A stretch of 9,019 nt of DNA, taken from assembly GCA_023253875.1 (NCBI GenBank), contig JALRFC010000055.1, forward strand, positions 1 to 9,019, given 5' to 3'. This stretch comes from Candidatus Kapaibacterium sp. (GTDB taxonomy: Bacteria > Bacteroidota > Ignavibacteria > Kapaibacteriales > UBA961). Positions 1-5,220 of this stretch are shown piece after piece. The notes under the pieces were generated by a model. It was not told where the DNA came from. It saw only the letters and a program-made list of their open reading frames with translations, and ran no database searches. Position 1 is the stretch's first letter; each line of letters begins with the position of its first letter. The position numbers were made by a program, and so were the translations under genes.

Positions 1-334
1 TAGAGTGATTGTAATGTATGGTGGTAAGATTCAAGAAATTGCCACAACAGATGATCTTTTTGCTGAGCCATTGCATCCATATACTCGCGGACTAATGAAT
101 TCTATACCGCATGCAGATCATCCCGGTGAAAAAGGACAAAGATTGAAGGCAATTCCAGGGAATGTTCCAAGCATATTGAATTTTCCCCAAGGATGTAAAT
201 TCTGCACACGTTGTTCTGAAAAACAAGATATCTGTGATACGATTGAACCACCTTTGGTTGAAATCGAATTAGGACATTTTGTTCGCTGTCATAATGTTAC
301 CACAAAGATTGAAAACGGAAAGCGCTATGAATAA
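1..334 (+). CDS. oppD: OppD/DppD-type peptide ABC transporter ATPase, C-terminal end (5' truncated by window)
   Basis: The reading frame is open from the window edge (first full codon AGA at 2-4), so this is the last ~110 residues of a longer protein, and the GTG at 5 is not its start. The visible part begins with the end of the ATPase core (RVIVMYGGKIQE, the usual segment after the H-loop) and continues into the oligo_HPY C-terminal extension: LHPYTRGL, then a Cys-rich block GCKFCTRCSEKQDIC and a later RCHN. Members of this family are the cytoplasmic ATPases that power di- and oligopeptide import with the permeases OppB/OppC. The motor motifs lie upstream of the window. Its stop codon overlaps the start of the OppF-type gene by 8 nt, the standard oppDF order, implying translational coupling. 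The OppD versus DppD assignment and the substrate cannot be decided from this fragment. Confidence 0.9.
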   Translation, partial: RVIVMYGGKIQEIATTDDLFAEPLHPYTRGLMNSIPHADHPGEKGQRLKAIPGNVPSILNFPQGCKFCTRCSEKQDICDTIEPPLVEIELGHFVRCHNVTTKIENGKRYE

Positions 335-1337
335 TTCATTATTGTTGGAAGTTAAAAACCTTCAGGTGTTTTTCCCTGTGTTTGGTGGTGTATTTCAAAA
401 GAAAATAGCTGAGGTAAAAGCAGTTGATGGTGTCTCATTCTCAATCAATCGTGGTGAGACTTTCGGATTAGTTGGTGAATCCGGATGTGGAAAGACTACC
501 GTTGGTAGAGCAATCATCAATGTTTTGACTCATGTTTCACCTGATGTGCATATAGGCGGTGAGATTTTGTATCATGATAAGGATGGAAACGTTCATAATA
601 TCACCAACTTATCTTCATCTGAAATGAAGAAGTTTCGCTCTAAAATTCAGATGATTTTTCAAGATCCTTACTCTTCATTGAATTCACGATTATCTGTTAA
701 GCAAATAATATCAGAACCATTGGAGATTCATGAACCCCAATTATCATCCAAAGAGGTTGAAGATAAAGTCCTTTGGCTCTTAGAAAAAGTAGGGCTTCAA
801 CCGGAATATGCGAACCGTTTTCCACATGAATTTTCCGGAGGTCAGAGGCAAAGGATTGGAATCGCCAGAGCCTTGGCTACGAATCCTGAATTGATTATTT
901 GTGATGAACCAGTTTCAGCGCTGGATGTATCGGTTCAAGCTCAAGTTATCAATCTCATGGAAGACTTGAGAGATGAATTTGGAATATCGTATCTATTCAT
1001 TGCTCATGATTTGTCAGTCGTTCATCATATAAGCGACAGAATTGGTGTCATGTATTTAGGAAATATGGTTGAAGTTGGCATTTCAGATGAAGTCTATTTC
1101 GAACCAAAACATCCATATAGCAAAGCATTGCTTTCATCTGTGCCAATTCCTGATCCTAAACTGAAAGGGAAGAAGCGGATATTATTGCAGGGAGATATAC
1201 CCAATCCACTCAATAAACCTTCTGGTTGTAGTTTCAGAACACGATGTCCAATAGCTGCAGAATCCTGTGCTGATTCTATTCCAACACTTATTTCTGTCAG
1301 TAAAACACATTCTATTGCGTGCCCATATTCTATGTAA
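327..1337 (+). CDS. oppF: OppF/DppF-type peptide ABC transporter ATP-binding protein
   Basis: This 336-residue protein is a complete ABC ATPase of the oligo/dipeptide importer family, expected on the cytoplasmic face of the permease. Visible motifs: Walker A GESGCGKTT (residues 50-58), Q-loop region QMIFQDPYSSLNSR, signature SGGQRQR (170-176), Walker B LIICDEP with Glu194, D-loop SALD, and H-loop His227 (FIAHD). The C-terminal oligo_HPY extension has HPYSKALLSSVP (262-273) and four cysteines at 301, 307, 314 and 332. The ATG at 327 was chosen because the protein then starts MNNSLLLEVKNLQVFF, as family members do, and overlaps the upstream ATPase by 8 nt; a longer frame from 279 adds 16 unrelated residues. 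Length is normal for OppF. The pairing with the preceding gene supports a heterodimeric motor; the transported peptide is unknown. Confidence 0.94.
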   Translation: MNNSLLLEVKNLQVFFPVFGGVFQKKIAEVKAVDGVSFSINRGETFGLVGESGCGKTTVGRAIINVLTHVSPDVHIGGEILYHDKDGNVHNITNLSSSEMKKFRSKIQMIFQDPYSSLNSRLSVKQIISEPLEIHEPQLSSKEVEDKVLWLLEKVGLQPEYANRFPHEFSGGQRQRIGIARALATNPELIICDEPVSALDVSVQAQVINLMEDLRDEFGISYLFIAHDLSVVHHISDRIGVMYLGNMVEVGISDEVYFEPKHPYSKALLSSVPIPDPKLKGKKRILLQGDIPNPLNKPSGCSFRTRCPIAAESCADSIPTLISVSKTHSIACPYSM

Positions 1338-1343
1338 TTCAAT

Positions 1344-1347
1344 AGGA
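1344..1347 (+). promoter_or_regulatory. Ribosome binding site for the YitT-family gene
   Basis: AGGA lies 7 nt upstream of the ATG at 1355. It is the clearest Shine-Dalgarno-like sequence in the window; most other starts here have none. It supports the 1355 start and translation from an opp read-through mRNA. Confidence 0.5.
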
Positions 1348-1354
1348 TATACTG

Positions 1355-2191
1355 ATGATAAAATCCATCATGTATTCAGCTGTAGGAATAGTTTCTGCTG
1401 CATTTGGCTTAAAAGGATTTCTACTTCCCAATAATTTTATTGATGGTGGGGCAACAGGAATAGCACTGTTGCTTACTACAATTTTTGACCTTCCTCTACC
1501 CTTATTAATCATTTTAGTAAATATCCCATTTATTCTTATGGGAAGCAAAGTTATCGGGATGCAATTTGCGATACGAACAACTATTGCCATTTTCACACTT
1601 GCTTTGGTTCTGGTTTTTGTCGAATTTCCAATAATCACCAATGACAAATTACTCGTTGCAATATTCGGTGGTTTTTTCTTGGGAGCTGGAATAGGATTAA
1701 ATGTACGTGGTCAAGCGGTCATTGATGGTACTGAAGTGATGGCAATTATGTTTTCACGAAAGTTAAAAACAACAATCGGAGATATCATACTTATTACAAA
1801 TATCATCATATTTGGTATTTGTGCATATATACTTTCCATTGAAACAGCTTTGTATTCAATGGTAACATATATGGTTGCTTCTCGTAGTTTGGACTATATT
1901 ACAGTAGGTATAGATGAATATCTTGGTGTTACGATTATTTCTGATAAATGTATGGTGATCAAAGACATGATCACTGAATCATTTGGACGAGGTGTAACAG
2001 TCTATAGAGGAAAAGGAGGATATGGGAAGAGAGGTCATATCGAAGATAAAGATATCCTGTATTCAGTCATAACTCGATTTGAAATTAGCAAGATATCTCA
2101 AGAAATTGAGAATATTGATCCCTTTGCATTTGTTGTTATGTCCCCTGTGAAAGATACCATTGGTGGTATGATTAAAAAACGACATATATAA
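1355..2191 (+). CDS. YitT family integral membrane protein (DUF161 + DUF2179)
   Basis: This 278-residue protein has the two-part layout of the YitT family. The N-terminal membrane domain holds about five hydrophobic segments (roughly 5-24, 34-62, 72-92, 98-118, 143-175) with the motif NNFIDGGATGIA (26-37) and the related internal motif VIDGTEVMA (122-130). A soluble C-terminal DUF2179 domain follows (about 192-270), with GVTVYRGKGGYG and the closing stretch DPFAFVVMSP. The biochemical function of the family is not established, although a transport role is often suspected. The gene starts 17 nt after the oppF stop on the same strand and could be co-transcribed with it; that does not show a role in peptide uptake. 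A hairpin terminator begins within 2 nt of its stop codon. Family assignment is firm; function is unknown. Confidence 0.9.
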   Translation: MIKSIMYSAVGIVSAAFGLKGFLLPNNFIDGGATGIALLLTTIFDLPLPLLIILVNIPFILMGSKVIGMQFAIRTTIAIFTLALVLVFVEFPIITNDKLLVAIFGGFFLGAGIGLNVRGQAVIDGTEVMAIMFSRKLKTTIGDIILITNIIIFGICAYILSIETALYSMVTYMVASRSLDYITVGIDEYLGVTIISDKCMVIKDMITESFGRGVTVYRGKGGYGKRGHIEDKDILYSVITRFEISKISQEIENIDPFAFVVMSPVKDTIGGMIKKRHI

Positions 2192-2192
2192 A

Positions 2193-2215
2193 AAAAGCTC
2201 CATTAAGGAGCTTTT
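2193..2215. terminator. Bidirectional intrinsic terminator between yitT-like gene and tRNA-Lys
   Basis: There is a perfect 9-bp inverted repeat: AAAAGCTCC (2193-2201), loop ATTAA (2202-2206), GGAGCTTTT (2207-2215). On the plus strand the hairpin follows the YitT stop (2189-2191) and ends in TTTT. On the minus strand it directly follows the tRNA-Lys 3' end and ends in TTTTTT. The hairpin therefore suits termination of both converging transcripts, and the longer U-tract makes it look stronger for the tRNA direction. Confidence 0.85.
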
Positions 2216-2216
2216 G

Positions 2217-2288
2217 TGATCCCGGTAGGTCTCGAACCTACGGCCCTCTGATTAAAAGTCAGATGCTCTACCACTGAGCTACGGGATC
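2217..2288 (-). tRNA. tRNA-Lys (anticodon TTT)
   Basis: The minus strand folds into a complete cloverleaf. The acceptor GATCCCG (2288-2282) pairs with CGGGATC (2224-2218), with discriminator A at 2217. The D arm is GCTC-AGTGGTA-GAGC, the anticodon stem TCTGA/TCAGA encloses loop CTTTTAA with anticodon TTT at plus-strand 2254-2256, the variable region is GGGCC, and the T arm is GTAGG-TTCGAGA-CCTAC. The TTT anticodon reads AAA/AAG as lysine. The 3' CCA is not encoded (ACA follows), so it must be added by tRNA nucleotidyltransferase. A Bacteroidota-like promoter lies just upstream and a hairpin terminator just downstream, so this appears to be a single-gene transcription unit. Confidence 0.97.
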
Positions 2289-2300
2289 AACCATGAGCCA

Positions 2301-2331
2301 CAAACTTAGGAATTTTTTGAAAGTTACGCAA
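2301..2331 (-). promoter_or_regulatory. Bacteroidota-type promoter for tRNA-Lys
   Basis: On the minus strand TAAGTTTG (plus 2308-2301) matches the Bacteroidota -7 consensus TAnnTTTG. A TTG (plus 2331-2329) sits 20 nt upstream, close to the expected spacing for the -33 element. Transcription would start around 2294-2296, only a few bases before the tRNA 5' end at 2288, as expected for a tRNA gene. The match is by eye; the -33 box is only partial. Confidence 0.6.
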
Positions 2332-2383
2332 GACGGAATTGTATTTACTTGACAACTTTTTATGAATACTTGGAATTACTTCA

Positions 2384-3076
2384 TTGAAAAATACTATTAA
2401 CATCATCATAAGTGCCCTTATTTTCATCATATTCACTAATCTGGGAATGAAGGCACAAAGTTCATTCGGTGTTTTTGCCGGACTAGCTACTCCATCGGAT
2501 TTGGTAAATCAAGTCTATAATACAGACTTAATCAAATCCACAGATGTAACAGGAGTATTATTACGAGAGGCAGCTATATCAGGGTATACAATCGGAGCAA
2601 GGATAAGACAAAATATTGATGAGCAGTTTTGGTTTACCGGAGGCGTTTCATTGGCGCGTTTCCCTCAGAGCGTGATACCAATCATCAATCAAGCCAATGC
2701 GCTTGATACACTTGCTATTATGACTACAATTCAGAATGTTGTTCCTATCCAAGCAGGGATGATGTATCAATTCAATAAAGGTTTGGTCTCTTTGTATGTA
2801 ATTGGAGATGTCACCTATAATTATCTCATGAATTCGGTTGATGTTGTCTATAATAATCAATCATTTCCTCTTCCTCCGGAGGATGAAACAAAAGAACGCA
2901 TTGGATTTGGTGTTGGAATGGGTTTGGATGTTCATTTGAAAGTCATTACTGCTTCTTTGGAAGCTAAAATGAATACCATCAATTTCATTGGTAGATCACC
3001 ATCCGAACCTGAAAAACGATTCTTTTCTTTGACCTTAGGTGTGCATTTCGGTCAAACTCAATCAGACAAACCTTGA
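2384..3076 (+). CDS. Outer membrane beta-barrel protein (secreted, PorT/OMP_b-brl-like)
   Basis: This 230-residue protein begins with a signal peptide: Lys2, a hydrophobic core over residues 4-21 (IIISALIFIIF), then MKA|QSS, a typical Bacteroidota cleavage that leaves N-terminal Gln25. The mature part alternates short amphipathic strands with Gly and aromatic residues (FGVFAGLATPSD, FWFTGGVSLARFP, IQAGMMYQFNKG, GFGVGMGLDVHL, FFSLTLGVHFG), the texture of a small outer-membrane barrel. No sequence family can be named firmly. The start is TTG: the in-frame stop TGA at 2363-2365 limits any extension, and the first internal ATG (residue 22) would remove the signal peptide. A weak GGA lies 9 nt upstream. 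It is first in a four-gene cluster and ends 4 nt before the sigma-factor gene. Its barrel nature is inferred from composition. Confidence 0.8.
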   Translation: MKNTINIIISALIFIIFTNLGMKAQSSFGVFAGLATPSDLVNQVYNTDLIKSTDVTGVLLREAAISGYTIGARIRQNIDEQFWFTGGVSLARFPQSVIPIINQANALDTLAIMTTIQNVVPIQAGMMYQFNKGLVSLYVIGDVTYNYLMNSVDVVYNNQSFPLPPEDETKERIGFGVGMGLDVHLKVITASLEAKMNTINFIGRSPSEPEKRFFSLTLGVHFGQTQSDKP

Positions 3077-3080
3077 TTTC

Positions 3081-3674
3081 ATGGAAAAGCAATCTTCTAC
3101 TCTGAAGCAAGATGATGATATAGCTATCATTCATTCAGTCTTATCAGGAAAGAAATCTGATTATGCACTGCTTTGGCAAAAGTATAATAAACAGATATAT
3201 GCTAATGTCTTGAAAATCGTACGTAGTATTGATGATGCCGATGATATTGTGCAAGATACATTCCTAAAAGCATTCAATGCTCTTCACACATATAATCAGA
3301 CTTTTCCTTTTCCTGCATGGCTGTACAAAATTGCATCAAATACATGTATAGATTATTTCCGTAGAAAGAGAATACGACCAATCTCCATTGAACAGATTTC
3401 ACGTGAAGGTGGAGATATTTATGATATAATACCGGATAAGTCTATTCCAATTGACAAGAATCTGATTGACAAAGAAACAAAAGATGAATTATTGAAAGCA
3501 GTTGAGCGTTTGCCTTCACGATATAAAGAATGCATTCAACTCAGACATTTTGAAGAATTATCCTATGAAGAAATATCACTGAAGATGGATATACCTCTCG
3601 GAACAGTGAAGATTACTTTATTCAGAGCCAGAAAGATGTTGCTGAGTATGCTTTCAGATAAAGACCTCATTTAA
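3081..3674 (+). CDS. ECF-type RNA polymerase sigma factor (sigma-70 family)
   Basis: This 197-residue protein has the two conserved domains of extracytoplasmic-function sigma factors and lacks sigma regions 1 and 3. Region 2 spans about 27-98, including DADDIVQDTFLKAF (52-65) and the -10 recognition helix segment FPAWLYKIASNTCIDYFRRKR (77-97). Region 4 spans about 135-190 (LPSRYKECIQLRHFEELSYEEI, then the -35-reading helix PLGTVKITLFRARKML). A linker of about 35 residues rich in Asp and Ile joins them. The ATG at 3081 gives a normal start 4 nt after the barrel gene; a GTG at 3039 would overlap that gene and add 14 unlikely residues. No Shine-Dalgarno is visible, so coupling to the upstream gene is likely. 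No typical anti-sigma factor (zinc-binding ASD) lies next to it; the neighbour is a membrane protein with a LytR_C domain. Target promoters are unknown. Confidence 0.92.
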   Translation: MEKQSSTLKQDDDIAIIHSVLSGKKSDYALLWQKYNKQIYANVLKIVRSIDDADDIVQDTFLKAFNALHTYNQTFPFPAWLYKIASNTCIDYFRRKRIRPISIEQISREGGDIYDIIPDKSIPIDKNLIDKETKDELLKAVERLPSRYKECIQLRHFEELSYEEISLKMDIPLGTVKITLFRARKMLLSMLSDKDLI

Positions 3675-3678
3675 GAGT

Positions 3679-4152
3679 ATGAAATTCAAGTTAACATCAC
3701 TACAAATTCCTTTTGGAATTACAGTTAAGATTCTATCTCTGTCAATTATGGGGATTGTTTCGATATATCTATTGTATGTATTAATAGACAAATTGTTTCT
3801 ACATCCTCCGATTAGTCCAATGGTTCCACTTGAAAAAAGAAGAACTGTATCGGATGTTTATATTCAGCTCAATGTCATTAATGCTTCTGGAAAGCAAGGT
3901 ATAGCCAAGAAAGCAATGAATTATTATCGTGAACGTGGTTTCGATGTTGTTGAAATATCGACCTCAGAAACATTGTCAAGAACTTCTTTTGTAATTGATC
4001 ATCTTTCAGATACTATTTCAGCAAGAAATGTCGCATTAGCGATAGGATTGTCAGATTCTTCCATAAAGCATGCTTATGATACAACATTGTATCTACGTGC
4101 ATCAGTTGTTATCGGAACCGATTATTATACACTTAAACCATTTCAAGAATGA
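3679..4152 (+). CDS. Single-pass membrane protein with LytR C-terminal (LytR_C) domain
   Basis: The 157 residues comprise a short basic N-terminus (1-13), one transmembrane helix (about 14-36, ITVKILSLSIMGIVSIYLLYV), and a predicted extracytoplasmic region. The latter carries a LytR_C-like domain from about 60 to 155: VYIQLNVINASGKQGIAKKA (60-79), YYRERGFDVVEI, then ARNVALAIGLSD and a closing strand ASVVIGTDY. In other bacteria this domain follows the LytR-CpsA-Psr catalytic domain, which joins glycopolymers to peptidoglycan; here that catalytic domain is absent and the domain stands alone behind a membrane anchor, an arrangement found in FCB-group genomes. The ATG at 3679 lies 4 nt after the sigma-factor stop and the stop lies 1 nt before the EVE gene start, so co-transcription is very likely. 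The role is unknown. The cytoplasmic tail is too short to be a known type of anti-sigma domain. Confidence 0.8.
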   Translation: MKFKLTSLQIPFGITVKILSLSIMGIVSIYLLYVLIDKLFLHPPISPMVPLEKRRTVSDVYIQLNVINASGKQGIAKKAMNYYRERGFDVVEISTSETLSRTSFVIDHLSDTISARNVALAIGLSDSSIKHAYDTTLYLRASVVIGTDYYTLKPFQE

Positions 4153-4153
4153 T

Positions 4154-4567
4154 ATGCAATATTTCTTAGTAAAATCCGAACCATTCAAATATCCTTGGTC
4201 CCAATTTGAAAAGGAAAAAAGTACCTTTTGGGATGGTGTAAGGAATTATCAAGCTCGGAATACGCTGATGTCTATGAAAAAGGGGGATTTGGTTTTATTC
4301 TATCATTCAAATGAAGGATTGGAAATAGTAGGTATTGCCAAAGTACAGAAAGAATACTATCAAGATCCAACAACTGATGATGCACGTTGGTGTGTGGTTG
4401 ACCTTAAAGCATATAAAAAATTAAAGCAACCTATTCCTTTGTCAACAATTAAAAAAGATCAACTATTGCAATACATGCCATTGGTTAAACAATCTAGATT
4501 GAGTGTAATGCCTATTACAGAAGAGCAATTCATGAGGATTATAGATTTGTCAGAAACCAAGCTTTAG
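4154..4567 (+). CDS. EVE domain-containing protein (PUA-like fold)
   Basis: This is a 137-residue, single-domain protein. Characteristic EVE motifs are present in order: YFLVKSEP (3-10), FWDGVRNYQARN (25-36), MKKGDLVLFYHS (41-52), EIVGIAKV (57-64), a central W-VVDLK strand, and the C-terminal LSVMPITEEQF. This is the stand-alone bacterial type related to THYN1. EVE domains belong to the PUA-like superfamily and are thought to bind modified nucleotides in DNA or RNA; the ligand of this protein is not known. The ATG at 4154 is chosen because the family begins M-x-Y-F/W-L-x-K-S-E-P. An open frame extending upstream to 4070 lies inside the LytR_C gene and would add 28 spurious residues. It starts 1 nt after the preceding stop, and its last 4 nt overlap convergently with the end of recX. 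Confidence 0.92.
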   Translation: MQYFLVKSEPFKYPWSQFEKEKSTFWDGVRNYQARNTLMSMKKGDLVLFYHSNEGLEIVGIAKVQKEYYQDPTTDDARWCVVDLKAYKKLKQPIPLSTIKKDQLLQYMPLVKQSRLSVMPITEEQFMRIIDLSETKL

Positions 4568-5220
4568 AATAATTCTTTGATGATGGTTTGAATGATGTCA
4601 TTAGAGAATCCTTGTCGGAAAAGGTGATCCTTCACTTGCATTCTCTTCTTTGTATCTTCTCTAAATGATATTGAGCGTAGTTTTTTTTCAGCAGATTTTC
4701 TTCCTATTTCCAATGCAATGTCATGAGGATAATATTTAGGAAGATATGTTTGTATGATCTCCTCATGTACTCCTTTCTCAGCCAATTCTCTTCGTAATCG
4801 TATATACCCATAGTATTTTCTATTGATCTTTGCTTGAATAAAGTTTTCTGCAAATACCTCATCAGAGAGATATTGAAAATCTTTTAGAAATACAATCACA
4901 GCATCAATGATCAAAGAGTTGTACTGTAATTCTCTTAATTTCATTCGAACTTGTTTCTCAGTTCTCAGTGCATATGTTGCATATGAAAGACCCGATTTTT
5001 TCGCATTTATGAGATCTTCACGAAATTGTAATTCCTGTAATACCTTTTGTGTTAGTACCATATTCTTGGAAAGTTCGAATTCAAACACCAAATCTCTTTC
5101 CAAGAGCATATAACTTCCATCAGCAAAACAGACAAAGCATTTACCTCTTTTTCTAGCTGCAGTTATTTTGATTATGGTTTGTTCAATATTCTTGTCTAAT
5201 GATTGTTCGATGTGATCCAT
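4564..5220 (-). CDS. recX: RecX family regulatory protein
   Basis: RecX proteins bind RecA filaments and modulate recombination and the SOS response. This 218-residue protein has an N-terminal extension (about 13-55, likely a small beta region: IIKITAARKRGKCFVCFADG) followed by three helical repeats of RecX type. Repeat 1 is about 68-115 (SYATYALRTEKQVRMKLRE), repeat 2 about 119-163 (SDEVFAENFIQAKI, YIRLRRELAEKGVHEEII), and repeat 3 about 168-216 (KKRMQVKDHLFRQGFSNDII). Length and layout suit longer RecX members. No recA is visible nearby. The ATG at 5220 is the only start codon that keeps the N-terminal region; it lies inside the end of the upstream lipoprotein gene, giving a 38-nt same-strand overlap with no visible Shine-Dalgarno. 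The 3' end overlaps the convergent EVE gene by 4 nt. Confidence 0.88.
   Translation of the reverse strand: MDHIEQSLDKNIEQTIIKITAARKRGKCFVCFADGSYMLLERDLVFEFELSKNMVLTQKVLQELQFREDLINAKKSGLSYATYALRTEKQVRMKLRELQYNSLIIDAVIVFLKDFQYLSDEVFAENFIQAKINRKYYGYIRLRRELAEKGVHEEIIQTYLPKYYPHDIALEIGRKSAEKKLRSISFREDTKKRMQVKDHLFRQGFSNDIIQTIIKELF

Noticed and set aside
1094..1647. Two minus-strand open frames (1094-1342 and 1339-1647).
   Set aside because: They lie antisense to clear oppF and YitT-family coding sequence and have no recognisable protein features.
2217..2288. The tRNA-Lys 3' end as an integration (attachment) site.
   Set aside because: No integrase and no direct repeat of the tRNA 3' end are seen in the window, and the terminator directly after the tRNA looks native.
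2349..2366. TTGACA (2349-2354) followed by TATGAA (2361-2366), a possible -35/-10 promoter for the barrel gene at 2384.
   Set aside because: The spacing is only 6 nt, and at 17 nt the sequence is GGAATT. A TTG at 2339-2341 with TA at 2361 has suitable spacing but no TTTG. No convincing promoter, though one is expected in 2289-2383.
2648..2860. 70-codon minus-strand open frame.
   Set aside because: It is antisense within the barrel gene and looks like a shadow of its codon bias.
4154..4567. The EVE protein as part of a modification-dependent restriction or other defence system.
   Set aside because: It is a stand-alone single-domain protein with no nuclease, helicase or methyltransferase nearby; a housekeeping role is more likely.
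4907..5113. 68-codon plus-strand open frame opposite recX.
   Set aside because: The RecX protein is well supported on the other strand; this frame is low-complexity and has no ribosome site.
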